Assembly (NCBI GenBank): GCA_014529385.2 | Contig: CM043944.1 | Location: forward strand, 58,766,268 to 58,830,267 | DNA: 64,000 nt | Source of the DNA: Adiantum capillus-veneris | Lineage: Eukaryota; Streptophyta; Polypodiopsida; Polypodiales; Pteridaceae | Direction of reading: 5' to 3' | Shown: positions 22,511 to 37,100 of the stretch, in pieces | Position numbering within the stretch: the first letter of the stretch is position 1 | Layout of the letters: each line of letters starts with the position of its first letter | Position numbers and translations under genes: made by a program | Notes under the pieces: model-generated | What the model was told of the DNA's origin: nothing | What the model saw: the letters and a program-made list of their open reading frames with translations, nothing else | Databases searched by the model: none

Positions 22511-25500
22511 TTCATTGGTTAGTGGAAAATTATACTTCTTTAAACGACATCCACTAATCTAATTAGCCCCATTGGTTCACCATCTAGTGTAAACAACTTA
22601 ATTGCTCCACTTGGAGATACATATTCAATGATAAACGGTTCGTTTCCCTTTTTCTTAAACTTGAGAATGTGTTGCTTAAGGGAATAGACTAAAACTAAGT
22701 CCCCTTTTTTGAGATTTTTTTAATTAGATGAGAATTAAAAAACTATTTTTGTTTCTGCTTTTGTACATAGATGTGGGGCTACAGCAGTTAGCCTTTGCTC
22801 ATCTAGCTTTTCTAAATATTCAAGTCTTTCTAACAATTCATCTCCAGTCCACTCAAGATTCTTAGCTACCGATAGTGTCAGCAATAGAAATTCTATTGGT
22901 AGTATGACATCAAGACCATAAACAAGGTTAAAGGGTGTATCATTTAAAGTCGTTTTGAATGAAACTCGATAAGCTCATAGAGCAACATAGAGATTAATTT
23001 CCTAGGTTTTCCTTCCCGAAAAACTAACCACTTTAGTCAATACCAAGCTAAGAATTTTATTCGTATGCTCATCTTGTCTGTTTTCTTGTGGGTGATAGGG
23101 AGCTAATTTATTATGGATGACCATCAATTCATTCAGCAAATACTCAACTACCTCATTGGCAGTCCATATCTTGTGAATACATACTCATATAAGAATGTGG
23201 AAGTGGTTCTGGCATCATTCTTTTGAGTTGATTTAGCCTCGGCCCACTTAGTCAAATAGTCCGTAGCTACAATGATATATTGATCTTGGGTTCTATAAGC
23301 ATGTGGTTGTATTGGCCCAACAAAGTCTATACCCCATTTTGTGAAAGCTCTAGCCCCTATCATTGGTCTTAAGGGCATGCTATCTACATAGGCTGGCATT
23401 TTTGCTTGTTGACAAGAATCACACCTTTGAACATATTTTTTGGCATCTACAAAAAGTGTTTGCCACCATATGTCTGCCATTAAAATTTCTCTTGCGGTGG
23501 TCTCACTAGAGAAGTGACCTCCAGCTAACCCAGCATGTGCTTGTTCTTCTATAAAGGGAATGTATTCATCTTCATTTGCACAAAGACATAAATGTTGATC
23601 GTTACCTCTCTGATACAATTGGTTTCCAATAAGAGCATAGTCTCTTGCTTTTGTTTCAATTGCTCTTTGACGGTGTTTACTCATATCCTCATAAAATGTT
23701 CGCCTCGATAAGTAAGCTATTAGATAGTTACTCCACTTAGAAATAGGTGACATTTGGAGCAATGTTACATGAGGTATGGGTGTTTTTTTTTGACATTGAT
23801 TACAATCCTTTACAAAACAATGAACATCACTCCTCATAGTTGGACAGTATACTCCAAGTCTCAAGATTCTTTGTATAGTTTGGTCTTCCGCAAAGTGAAG
23901 TCTTCCTATGGTAATATGTGCTTGACCTGGGTATTGGTTTTTTTCCTTAGGATTAATGCACAACATCAATATTCCATCTCGATTGTTTTTGTATAGCCTA
24001 CCAACTAGTAACTGATACATAGCCGATTGCTCAATTAATTTTATTGTAATAGGAAGTGGTGTTTGCAAATCCACTTGAGCTATGGTCATCAATGATACCA
24101 TATTTTTCGACCATCGAGGTATCATTTCCACGGACAACAGATATGCATCTGGTAGATCATCGTCTACTCCTTTAAGTGGTTCCCCTGAAATAATCCTAGA
24201 CAAATGATCTGCTCTTTGATGAGTAGTTCCCTTTTTCACAACTATAGTGAAATCAAATTCTAGAAGAATGATGAACCATTTCACTATTCTTCTTGTGTTG
24301 CATGTCTTGTTGACCAATTACAATAAGGCTTGGTGGTCCACAAAGAACGTAAAACTGTTTGCTAGTAGGTAATGTCTATACTTTTTTACGTCATAGATCA
24401 TTCCTAGTCCTTCCCTCTTGGTGGTATAATTCTTTTCCACCATGGTCAACTGTCGGCTAGCATAAGAAATAGGAAAATCAATTTTTCGATCTCCTGGTTG
24501 AGCTAGTATACACCCAATGGAAAAATTGGAAGTATCTACATGTATGTGGAATATCTTATTCCAATCTGGTGCTTTCATTATTGGAGCCGAAGTGAGAGCT
24601 TGCTTAAGCTTCATGAAGTATTCTTCACACTCATCAGTCCATTCAAAATGTGTAATCAAGCTATACATCGGTTTTGCAATTATAGCATACATGTAAATGA
24701 AACGTCTGTAATATCCACAATGTCCCATGAAGGCTTAAACCTCCTTGACTGTTGTGTCGGTCTAGGCAAATCAGCAATAATATGAATTTTGTCCACATGA
24801 GTATCTATGCCATTTTAGACACTATATGTCCAAGAAATTCTCCTTGTCTTCCCATGAATGTGCACTTCTCACGATTTAAGAAAATTCTATAAAGTCTACA
24901 TTTTTTGAATACCTCTTTTCAGATGTTCAAAATGATCAGCTCAGATTGATGAATGTACGCATAGATCATCCATATATACTTCCAAGAAATTCCTAAGATA
25001 TTCTTTAAAAGCATGGCTCATCAATCTTTAAAAGGTGGCAGGAGCATTAGTTAACCCAAAAGGCATAACCCGATAGGCAAAAATACCACATTCCATTGCA
25101 AAGGCAGTTTTATGTTGATCTTTTGGGTCAACCAAAAGTTGATTGTATCCCAAAAATCCATCTAAAAAGTGTAAGCTTCTTTACCTACAACTCGTTCTAA
25201 AACATGCTCAGTGAGGATAGGAAGAGGAAAGTTGTCTCTAATGGTAGCTGCATTCACTTTTTTGAGGTTGACACAAACCCGTAGTTTTCCATTCTTCTTG
25301 GATACTACCAGAATTGGAGACACCCAATCTTTATGTTCAATTTCATAAATGAATTCAGATTCCTTTATTTTTTCAATCTCTTCTTTGATCTTTCCGGAAA
25401 ATGTCTCATTATATGTATATGGCCTTTGTCTACTTGGTTTTGCATAATCTCTCATGGGTATGGTATGTTGACAGATTTCTAGATCAACACCCTTGAGATC

Positions 25501-26249
25501 CTTATAAGAACAAGCAAAGATATCTCAGTATTATTTCAATAATCTTAACAAAAGCTCTTCTTCTTCTTTTGTCAGGTCATTTGCAATGTAGGAAAGTCTA
25601 GGATCTTCTCCTGGTTTGCCAGATCTATCTTTTTTGCGTTTTTAGGTCCTTCATAGGACTCGCCCTGTTTTTGTAGTTCCCTGACAAGTTGTTCGACTAT
25701 GATTTTTCGGTCTTGGAGAGTATATTTCTTGTAATGGGATGGAACACTCATTACATCTATACCATCCTCTTCTGTGGTTTCCATTTTGATCGTATATATC
25801 TCCTTTAGAGCTTTTTTCAACTCTTGATACTTTATTTCCGCTCAATGCGTGTCATGGTTGAACCCTTGTCCTATCTTTTTGGCTTTGCTTGAGTTTCCTT
25901 TCTCATGTTTTGTCATTTCATGTTCTTTGTTGTTGAAAGGATATCTACCAATGATTCTGTCCTTGACACAATTATGTGCATTTATCTACATCAGGAACTG
26001 TGTCTTACTGGATATTGATGGCATAGGTCTAACTTTCATGTTTCTGGTGTCTCTTTTTCGTCTATACCATTTCTGTCTTCTCGGTTTTTGGTTAGGAAAG
26101 TCAAAAAACTTTTCCTCCCTTCCTTTCATGAGTAGCTTAGCTCTCACATGCTCTTTTTCCGACCCCGGATCATCTGAGGTAGCTGAGTGTTCTTCTAACT
26201 CATCTGTTGCATCATAGTAGAGGTTTGAAAAGACTTGTTGAGATTTCAT
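22511..26249 (-). pseudogene. Older Ty3/gypsy pol remnant (gypsy-3)
   Basis: Minus strand, from high to low: an acidic and basic pre-RT region (25572-26249); RT start with WVSPILVVSKKNGKLRVCV at 25162-25455; a degraded RT middle; the RT end and RNase H with ISYASRQLTMVEKNY and FFVDHQALL at 24318-24728; HQRADHLSRI; integrase HHCC finger and core with WGIDFVGPIQPH and VATDYLTKWAEAKS at 23148-24317; then an integrase tail with SPSGAIKLFTLDGEPMG at about 22560-22620. Many frameshifts and stops. No LTRs were found. It is the oldest layer of the nest. Confidence 0.8.
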
Positions 26250-29200
26250 AAAGTCTTAGCACCATTTTAGAGAGTTTGGGAATCTCCCAATGCCCACTTT
26301 TGAATTACGTGAAGTTTTGACCATGGAAACATAAGTTTTGTAAGTGTGATGATCATGCCTATACATAAAAGTCCACTGTTACAAACATTGGGTGTTGAAA
26401 AGGAGTGGACCTATTCAATAATGTAACATTTTAAAAGCCAAATAACATCTTGAGCTCTCACATATCATGATACATTGCAATAAGAGTTCATGTATACAGA
26501 TAGAACCTTCTCCTTGGTTAGATCCACTACAATATCACGCTAACAAATTTACTCGTAACATTTAAGGCCTATGACTAGAAAACTATATCTTAAACTACTC
26601 AATTGACATAAAAAGATAAAAAGATTGAGATAGGATGCATGTCAAGATCTATCATCTAGTGTGAGACTATTTTAAGATTTTTCATCTCTTTCCCTTCAAA
26701 AAGACCCATTTTTGTATTCTCCGCAAACTTGTGGTCACCTAAAGAAGACTTACTATATGCATCAATTGTTTGATTTCAAACATTGACTCACTTGCACATA
26801 ATTCTAAAAGCCAAGTTACACTTTTACAAGACAAAGCACAATGAGTAGATTTTCTTGCATAGCAGAGCTAGCGTTCAGAAACACCAAGGGAATGTCTTTT
26901 GGAAATCCACATTAAAGAGTTCTTTCTTTTTCCTACACATGTGTGCATCACATGTATATGTTCTTTAGTGATCTATTTAATTATTGCTTCAAATATGATA
27001 GTCTTCACAACCATTCATAAGGTTTGCTAGTTTTTACTCAAATCTAACAAAAGGTGCGTCCACTATTGAAAACCAAAACAAGTCTCTATAAGTGTATATG
27101 GGATGCACCTTTTTGTACTTCAACAAAGAACATTTACTACTGCCATAAATTGTCTACTTTGAAGTTGTTCTTTTCAAGTTATTACACTATTTAGAGACAT
27201 CTATGATTGTTATCATGTACATGGACTCAAGATATACATGATACTAAATTTTAGACCATGATTTGTAAATTAATAAGTTTCAATGTGCATTAAAAATCTA
27301 TAATTAGACTCAATGCATCAAATACAAGTCACCAATGCATATACTATAATTAGAACAAAAGATTTTCCATATACTAGTAATGAATCACCAAAACAGTAAA
27401 GCAGAGAAAAAAGCATTGAGGCAACCTTTAATAAATACTTGCTAAAGAAATCATGGTTTCTATAGTTGAATTTAAGACACATAAAATTATTTTGGAATGG
27501 CACGGAAGTCATAAAGTCAAATATCATCTATGTATACACAACATATTAGCATAACTTACATGTTGAAGTGGCAGAATTATGACAATGATACCATAGATAT
27601 TACTCATTGTACAAATTTCCTTCTCATGCTTTGATATTCATGTATCTTTTCATCAATTATCATGTCAACTTTCTCATGCCAAGAAGTGATTAGTATTAAT
27701 GTTATGAAATGCATGAGAAAGGAAATATGAAATATGTGTGTAGGGTAGAAAATGCTCAACGGCTTGGGTTGTAGAAGCTCGATTGCTTCATGGCCAATCT
27801 ATTTGACTTGCACATAGAAGTTTTGGTTTCTATCTAGAAAGTTGTCTCATGAGCTGAAAAAAACTCGACATTTTTTTGGAATATCAATTCCATCTTTAAC
27901 CTTGTCCTTGCACAACATTTCACAACCTAAACTGTGTAAAAAAACGGGTCCTGTTTTTGCCTTTTTTCAACTCTTTGCAACTATACCACTCTAGAATTCA
28001 TGTTTGTGAGGTCTATAATGCTAGAGAACTATCTTTAGTAGTCGTCAACATGTCTTGATGCTTCTAGGAAGAAATAAATATTAAAGTTGTAAGTTATGAC
28101 CAAATTACAAAAATTATCAAATCCTGCTTTTTAGCCAATTTTAGCTCTTCTATGAATTTTTTGGTGGATTTCATGATATCCAAATGCATTTTTGATTTTC
28201 TATGTCGCATATGTAACATAAAGCTAATATTCCTTGAGTTTTGGGGCACCTAATACCCTATTTTTCATAGTACACAACAATGGTTGACTTCTTCTATTTA
28301 TAGAAGAAAACGAAACATTCTAGTATATCAAGTATAGCTTTTTCAATATTGTTAGTTTCTTGTGACAACCACATGCATTTTGTAGGTAGTAACCATATCT
28401 AGTCATAAGGATCGAATTTGGCTATATATTGAATAGTTTGTATGAGATTCTACAACTCATAATGTTCAACCCAGTTTTTTCATGTTTGCTGTATTTAGCA
28501 CTTCATCTTTGTCCCCAAGATTCCCCTTGGTAAGAGATGTATTATTCTTTTGACATGCTCCATGGCTCCTTATGAACATAAAGGACAATAGGGAACTAAG
28601 AAAACATGGATATATTATTTGTATTGAGCGTGGCTATAGAAACTTTGATGATAGGTTTGCAGAATGGTAAAAATTCAACTTTTTTGTACCTATTTATTTT
28701 GGCAAAACAAAAAATAGTGAGTGAGAAGCAATCATATTTTCTGATCACCAACCCATTGAAGTTAACTAGCGAATTTATATAAAGTCCTACAAAAATCCCT
28801 AATCTTATTTTTATGCAAAAAACGTAAGAAATGACTGTTTTGATGAAAATGCACTGGTCTATCAGCTTTGGAGGCGTGGTGTGACCAAAAGATGAGAAAT
28901 TTTACAAGTTTCTTATTTTTTCCATGTGTAGCAGGCCTTAAACTATAACCTCATGAAAGGATTTTACAAAATGAGTGGATCTACTATGGTTTTAGAGGTT
29001 TTTTTCAAAACCTTGAAAGAACACTTTTATGTCCTGTTAGGTTACCAACCTAGTGTTAAAATTATCATTGTGATTAAATCTTGCAATCTAGAACTTTTGT
29101 GCTTACTTTTCAAGCAATTTGACGAGGGTGGTGTTGGGAAACTTGAGATCTCAAAACTAATTTTTTTTTGTTGTTAACTTGACAAGGATCGTATTTGATG

Positions 29201-29490
29201 GGCATATTTATGTGAGGTTATCTCACGAGCCACAAGGGAAAAACTTGAGAATGTAACATTAAGTTTGTCTAAAGTCATTGAGCATCCCAATCTTGCACAA
29301 CTCAAAGTGAACATGTCTCAAACTTGACAGTATGAATTTAAGTTTTGACTTAATTTTTGAGCATCCTAATACAAAACTCGAAATGAACATATTTCATTCA
29401 AATTTAATGCTTGTCCTAGGAAGCCTCTAGATTAGACCACAAGGCCAAACCTTATCTCTTCCAAGAGGACTTTATTTGAAATACAACACT
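26250..29490. other. No gene seen
   Basis: About 3.2 kb of AT-rich sequence. The longest ORFs (27318-27527 minus, 28953-29177 plus) have no recognisable motif and no supporting context. I see no tRNA, rRNA or clear element ends. Confidence 0.6.
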
Positions 29491-29494
29491 TCTT

Positions 29495-29660
<166 letters not shown>

Positions 29661-29899
29661 AAAAGAAGGGAGAGAGAAAGAGCGGGCAATAGGCATTCTC
29701 CTAGCATTTAAAGCCTCTGACTTTTGGCCATGTGGAAAAAGTTTTACATGTTAAAAGACAAGCCCGCTTAAACTTTTTATCATTGTCTTTTTGTTTGCAT
29801 TGCAAAATGGACATGACTTGTTTGAATCTACTACTTGAATTTTAAAGACTCTAGAGTTTTGAAATGAATAATAACATTTGCTTGACAATGCCACAAATT

Positions 29900-29900
<1 letters not shown>

Positions 29901-29963
<63 letters not shown>
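29901..29963. repeat. (GA)n microsatellite
   Basis: About 30 GA units flanked by unique sequence. Confidence 0.95.
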
Positions 29964-29965
<2 letters not shown>

Positions 29966-29989
29966 TCCATGAAGCAAAATGATATGTTG

Positions 29990-30425
29990 AGATAATCTCA
30001 ACTTGTGATAACTAAGTGGTGCCTAGCTATGAAACTTGCATAAAATGGCTAGATTGGAGGTCCTTAACACCTTAAGGTTTTGCTGATCACTTTGTGGAAC
30101 ATCACAGACGATTAAAAATGCTCAAGAATACTACTCAGATGGATGATCTTCTAGGAAGTTGTGACCCTTAGAACTACAACTAGTATTAGAGCCATGGTTG
30201 AGAGAACAACATCTGAGTCCATGGAAAAAGAACATGTTGATGGTGATGCCAGTTTTTGACCCTAGAAACAATGGAACATGTTGATGATTAGGGACTCGAA
30301 GTCGCAAGTTGGGCTTAAAAGGACCATTGTGGGGGTCCCAACTTGTGATAACTAAGTGGTGCCTTGCTGTGAGGCTTGCATAAATTGGCTAGAAAAAAGG
30401 TCCCTAACACCTTAAGGTTCCGGGG
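29990..30425. repeat. Dispersed direct repeat, two copies
   Basis: A block beginning CAACTTGTGATAACTAAGTG and ending CACCTTAAGGTT occurs at about 29999-30078 and about 30340-30420. It could be the remains of a small element; no protein-coding sequence lies between the copies. Confidence 0.6.
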
Positions 30426-30649
30426 TCTAGATGGCTAGATCAATTTTGTGGGATGCAACAGTTAAACAATATGCATAGGAATAGTTTTCAAATGGGTGAC
30501 CTCCAAAGAAGTTGTGCCCTCGGAACCTACATAACACAAACAATGTTCCTAGCTCAAAGAGAGCTATATGAGAGAGATAAAAAGGGGAGATAGAGATAGA
30601 GATATTATAATGTCCAAAAAACAACAAGTAGAATTGAGACTTGGGAAAT

Positions 30650-30650
30650 T

Positions 30651-30695
<45 letters not shown>

Positions 30696-31203
30696 TGCAT
30701 ACTCTAAAGATATGACCAAGTGGATAAAACTAAAGGTTGGAGAGGGAGGGAGAACTAAACTCCATCATTTTTAGTGAGCTAGGAGAAGTTCGACTAAAGT
30801 TGTGACCATGTGAGCAAAACTCAAAGATTGAGGGAGAGAGAATCAGAGCAACATAGAGAGAGAGAGAGAGAGAGAGAGCGAGATTGAATTATTGTCCACG
30901 AAGGTCATATATGACCTATGGGACCGAAAGTAAAACATTACAAAGTGGTCGAGATTGTCAGATAAATCTCAGTTAAGGACCAGGTTAATTTTATTTGCGA
31001 GTTAATCAATTCGTGTTTTTTTGCTACAGGTGATGTTTTTTCGAGTTTATAGAAGCATGGATACCACTCATATGTATGCTCTCTAAGGTGGCGTTGTGGT
31101 ATGTTAAATAAGTACCGAGGGAAGGACAGAGAAGAAGGATTAGACGGAGAGAGAAAAACATACTTGTGAAATAGAGATAGGACCGGGGTGTGAGAGTACC
31201 GAC

Positions 31204-31273
<70 letters not shown>

Positions 31274-31275
31274 TG
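30650..31275. repeat. GA-rich microsatellite cluster
   Basis: (GA)n arrays at about 30654-30692, 30858-30880 and 31205-31272 in otherwise non-coding sequence. No gene seen. Confidence 0.85.
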
Positions 31276-31320
31276 AGAGTGGGAGATGAGTGGGAGAGAG
31301 AGAGAGAGAGAGCCTGAGAG

Positions 31321-31971
<651 letters not shown>

Positions 31972-32029
31972 CCTGTTCATATGCATGTGAAAAGGTTCCA
32001 AAGCCGGGTCCACAAATAATGTTTTCCGA

Positions 32030-32340
32030 GCCCTTAGAGAGGCAGTTTGTGGTGGTTACTCATTGCACTATTATATGCCTATAGTATTCATAGAAGAATA
32101 ATAATCATAGTGTTTCCCGAGCCCTTAGAGAGGCAGTTAGTGTTGTCTACTCATTGCACTTTTAGATGCTTATAAATCTTATAGGGGAATAATAATTGTA
32201 GTGACAAATCATGCATATTTTATTGCACACCCCACTTTAAAAGTTAGTGGTGGAGTAGTAGACGATTATAATATTCATATTGACAAATCATGCATATATT
32301 ATTGCACGCTCCAATTTAGCAGTTAGCATATGCTGCGTGG
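32030..32340. repeat. Short direct repeats upstream of the small ORF
   Basis: GAGCCCTTAGAGAGGCAGT occurs at about 32028 and 32119, each followed by a CTCATTGCACT block. TGACAAATCATGCATAT occurs at about 32202 and 32280. They lie just upstream of the TATA box and could be regulatory or transposon-end repeats. Confidence 0.65.
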
Positions 32341-32410
32341 GACCCCTGATGTCACTAACACATGCCACTCTTCCATAACTATCAATGCTTTTTGAGAGCA
32401 TGGTGCTTTA

Positions 32411-32420
32411 GCCTATATAA
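32411..32420 (+). promoter_or_regulatory. TATA box of the small ORF
   Basis: CCTATATAAATG lies about 90 bp before the ATG at 32508, a normal distance for a plant core promoter with a short 5' UTR. Sequence evidence only. Confidence 0.5.
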
Positions 32421-32507
32421 ATGCTACAAGGCAAGCACCATATGCTGCACAAGTGAATCGGAGGTGCTAATCAAGAGAGATTTTTTCATTTTCCCTATAC
32501 TTGTACA

Positions 32508-32864
32508 ATGCCTATAGGATATGCTAGTACTGGTAATGAGGTAGTTGCAAAAATCCATGAAGAGCTTCACAAAATCCCCCCCAACGCACCCCTTGAAGAA
32601 AAGAAGACGTTTACACAAAGAGAGCGTGACACAAACAAGGCGATCCAGATGTTCAACCACCTTAATCGCGCTCGCAACACCGGAGACCAGGAACTCAATG
32701 ATGGCTTTGAGACAATGCGAGAAGCTCTGGGAAAGTGGGAGACATGGGGGTACATAGATAGCTCTCGAAGGGCCGCTTTACAGGCGGAGATTGACCATTT
32801 GCTTGTCTGCAAACACACAATCAACCTGGTCGACATCTTTGGCTCTAATGTGGTAGAAGATTGA
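32508..32864 (+). CDS. Small intronless ORF, 118 aa, unknown function
   Basis: Opens with MPIGYASTGNEVV and ends FGSNVVED. The composition is helical, charged and soluble, with no signal peptide, membrane segment or known motif. The central part (ERDTNKAIQMFNHLNRARN) looks like a short amphipathic helix and could pair with the later EALGKWETWGYID helix. A TATA box stands upstream. It converges on the methyltransferase-like gene (which ends at 34405 on minus) and lies inside the same outer repeats, so it may belong to the same mobile unit. I do not recognise a family. Confidence 0.5.
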   Translation: MPIGYASTGNEVVAKIHEELHKIPPNAPLEEKKTFTQRERDTNKAIQMFNHLNRARNTGDQELNDGFETMREALGKWETWGYIDSSRRAALQAEIDHLLVCKHTINLVDIFGSNVVED

Positions 32865-33739
32865 GGCAAGATTTAAATAATTATGCACTAAATAATATAG
32901 TTAAAGAAATATGCACTAGCACATGATAAATTGTACTAGTGTGATGAAAGTTGTACTGTGTGTGTGTGTGTGTGTGCAGGTTTGATTCCCTACGTAATCA
33001 TGTAAACAACTTATTTTAATTATATGATGCTTATTTTAACTATATGATGGTGTTCCACTCTTCAGTGCCTTGGCGAGAATAATTCATATGTCTCTGTCTG
33101 ACTTATTATTATTGAAGTAGCTGTGATACTTTTAATCGGCCTGGTCTACTAACACATCTTCAAGATCTGTCATAATTTAGGGTATTCTTGATATCTTGTA
33201 GCTAAACTGAACCATCAAATGTAACTACAAGCTGTTTGAAAGCCAAAAATGTAAAGAAAATCTATGTGAGTTTTTTATATAATGCAAGAAAAGGATGAGC
33301 ATGTCTTTAGTATTTACCCTACTTTTAGTAGAATATACTTTCCTGTCCATGTAGGTGTTGTTACAAACAAGGATGAATGCCTAATAAGCCAATTTGAAAC
33401 TAGGAATCTAAAAAATATTGATGGTTGTACTTGTTTGGCCGAAGACCTCAAAGTAATGAAACACGCATAGACTCTTGCATATAAAATAGTAATTAAGAAC
33501 ACTTTACTGAGTTGAAGAACTGCATACGTACATAAACACACACATATAAATAACTATATATATTGTATAAACAAGTACTTAAAAACACTTTACCGAGTTG
33601 AAGATCTCCTTACGTACATAAACACACACATATAAATAAATAAATAAAAAGATATTATATATATAATATAAATATTATATATAAAACTATATATATTCTT
33701 AGACCAACAGTGTAAAGAAATACTGACAAGCAAATGAAA

Positions 33740-34150
33740 TTTTGACAGCATAACAACGTGAAAAATAAAAATAAAACCATTCCATACTTGCTTCTGTGAA
33801 AGCTTGCCTATTCTATACTTGCTTCCGTGAAGCTTGCCTAACTTTTGTGTATACATGAAACCATGATTATGTTTCTAAACATGAACAAAAAGCATGATTA
33901 TATTCACAAGCAATCAAAATTTTGACAGCATAATGGCGCGAAAATACAAACAAAAAAAATTTCCATTCCATACTTGCTTCCGTGAAGCTTGACTAAATTT
34001 TCAGTATACGTGAAATCATGATTATGTTTTCAAACATGAACAAAAAGAATGATGATATTGATAAGCAATCAAAATTTCGGTAGCATAACGGTATGAAAAT
34101 TCAAACTAAAAAAATTCCCATTCCATACTTGCTTCCGTGCAGCACCGAAT
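33740..34150 (+). repeat. Array 1 of a roughly 60-bp motif, three copies
   Basis: Copies near 33742, 33917 and 34067 share ATTT-G-CAGCATAA-GGCG, then AAA-T-CAAAC and CCATTCCATACTTGCTTC. The same motif in the same orientation occurs three times at 44025-45330, on the other side of the methyltransferase-like gene. The rest of 32865-34404 is AT-rich with no gene seen. Confidence 0.75.
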
Positions 34151-37100
34151 GCTCACGGGAAGAAGAAATTACATAAGCAAAAAAGCATATGTTGGTATAT
34201 TACTTTGGTAAATACAAAGCTCTCAACAAACTTCTATCTAGTATAATAAATATGAAATCATGGCTGAATTGATAAGGACGATCAACACCAACAACATGTC
34301 TTCAGTAATACCAAAAAAGTGGCACCCAAACACCATTGTCACACGTCGTTCCATAAAAATCACAAACTAGAAAAAATGATAGATAATACCAATGTTGATG
34401 TCAATCAAGGGCAATGTGATCCGGGCTCATATTGTTGCCAATCAGTCTCCTCATCGCTATCTGCATCAACTACTGAAATAGCACGTACACATGGAGCCTT
34501 GAAGCGTGAAAGATGTTGATGGAAGACCTCTGGATCACTATCTATGCAGAGACAGTGTCTAGACAACTCAACGCAAACATTGCCCAAGCCACCACATCCA
34601 GAAAACATATCAACAACGGTGCTCCGCAGTAAATGTCCGCACAAGCCAGCTAAAAAAAGCAAAAAATATGCGTATTTTTACTTTATGTAACATAGTCCAA
34701 TAACGCATAGTAGGAAGCATATATTCTTACCGAAAGAAGTCAAGGCTACGCTCGGCGGCACCTCTAAGAGCGTGTCCTCCAATGTACTCTCCGTCGATGC
34801 GCTCCACCAGTATTCCGGACTTGGCATCGAAAGAGTTGTTGTCCACGCTCTCTCCATCTCGTCGATTGTAGATAGGACGTTGACCCTTACGATAAAACAA
34901 TCCTAGCAATAGTGTTTCCACCTACAAATTACAACTGGAATGTGATCTAATTGAAGAAAAATACAAGCATGCTTTTCAATCAAAAAAAAAATTTACTTAC
35001 TCTCTCAATCTCAATGGTCTTTCGCACATAACCATCGAGGATCAAAATAAGGATGGTGCGCATCATTTTGAATCCCATCTCGATGGCATGGCTAGACACA
35101 ATGCCGAAGTGATGAGTGGAGCTTAGGGTGATGTACCACCCATTGTCTGCCACATACTTTGAAGCTTTTACGGCCACTTTCTTACTTAATTTTCGAGAGA
35201 ATTGATTCCATGGAGGGACCTGCATAATACGCATTGTTAATTTAATTAAAGTTCCAAAACTATCATAGACTGTCCATTGTGGTTTTGAAGGATGCATACC
35301 TCGTTCTCTGAAAAAATTTCAACTTTTAAGTTTGTTGGAAAATCCGCAAACAAAAGAGAGGCCACTGCATTGCTCTTTTCCCCATCAACATGGGCTGAAT
35401 GAAGAAAATCCAAGATCCTGCATACAATCAAATAAATGTATTTCAAACATTCACAACACACACCACACATAGTTAGTCTTTCTTTTCACATGTGTTTACC
35501 ATTTCTCATCATCGAGAGAAATTTTGTAAACATCTAGCATGTTCCCAATAACGTTCACATCACAATCTATGAAAGGCACTGCATAATCAGAAAATAAAAT
35601 ATTTCATCAAGAATTGTTGAGTAGAAAGAAAGTGACAACTAGATATTTATACAAGCAAGTTTACCTATGGAGCCTTGAGCACCTTTTTGGTTCTTTTTGG
35701 GAGACTTCTTGGGCTTCTTGGATCTAACAAAATCCAATCGTTTCTTTATAGAGGAGATTGTACTATTGTTTACTCTTTTCGAAGAGGTGGCTTTCTTGGA
35801 AGCTGAGCCAATCTCCTCAATACCATTTTCATTTCTTTCAAGAACGTGCTCTAAAGCAAACAAAAATATATTTCTCACAAACATAATCTAAATAGTATGA
35901 GCACTTTAACAATTTTGTAGTTTTTATAAATGCCAAAAATAACCTTTATATAAGTTCCCTTCATCATGTGGGTAGGTCCCTCGAGTGTAATCTAGCCACC
36001 AAGGGCAATACTCAATTTCCCAAGCAATCAAACCATAATCTCTCATCCATAGTGGATACATACACTCCTCACAAGAGAGGTCCCTCCAACTTTCAACAGC
36101 AATTGGCAACTTCTCCAACAAAGTTTGATCGTAAAGCTGAATTAGCCATCTACATAAAATGCAGTTAACTTTATTTGAGCTCCTTTCCTAAGTGACTTAT
36201 TTATTATACAAACTCTAAGTAAAAAATAGAATAACAACCATAAAGATATCAATTGTATTACCTGAATAATACTCTCCTTGAAGATTCCATAAGCTCTGGA
36301 ATTTTTTCATCCGACTCTTTTGTGTTGAGCTTACTCCAAAGCTCCACAAAAGCTTTATCAATGTGGTCCCTCAATTGGTGATGAAACCATGCTTCAAAGC
36401 CCTCCGGCATTTCTTTAATCATTTTCCCTTTGATCCTCAAGCATTGCTTCAAGATACTTCCCCAATACCACTCTTTACGCAAGTACATTCTAAATTTCAT
36501 TGCACTAATATAACGCTCAGAAGTAACACCATCTACACGACAATGCATCAAAGAGTGCAATATTTCCTTTTTCCTATAGAGAAAACAATAAACAAACCAT
36601 AAATGCATTGATTCATTTGATGATTTCATGTGTATTTTTTATCCAAAAATTATTACCTCTCTGGTGACATTTTAGAAGTTGCCAAAGAGTGGACTTTGTC
36701 TCTTGTAAGGCCCACTTGATCCTTTTCTCTTATCCAATTGAAGTTAAATAATAAAGAGAAGAACCCTTGGCCATTGGCGGGTTTGGCAATGGACAACATC
36801 TATGTTACATTAGCACGAGATCAAATCAAATCAATTTTTCAATCAAATATATCAAATTCAAATGACATGTCAACTTACAATTTTGTAGAAATTCAAACAT
36901 AAACGGGGAGAAGAGAAAGTGTTTACCTTATAAGCTCTTTCTTTGAATATTTTTACTACTCTTCCTCGAGCAACCATTTCCTTTTCTGGCAGTGAAATCG
37001 AGGGATCATTGATCTCTTGCATCTCTTTGATAAGAGACAAGTCAAAGTCTTCCTTTTGTAGAGCAAATGAAAAAAAAAGTAAGATTTTACAAAATAATGT

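Noticed and set aside
29990-30425. LTR pair of a very small retroelement
   Set aside because: The two copies are about 80 bp, lack TG...CA ends, and I see no primer site or target duplication.
34405-34662. C5-cytosine DNA methyltransferase, suggested by DMFSGCGG
   Set aside because: In C5 enzymes this motif I lies at the N end and is followed by a PCQ motif. Here motif I is at the C end, after the DPPY-like segment, as in beta-class N6/N4 methylases.
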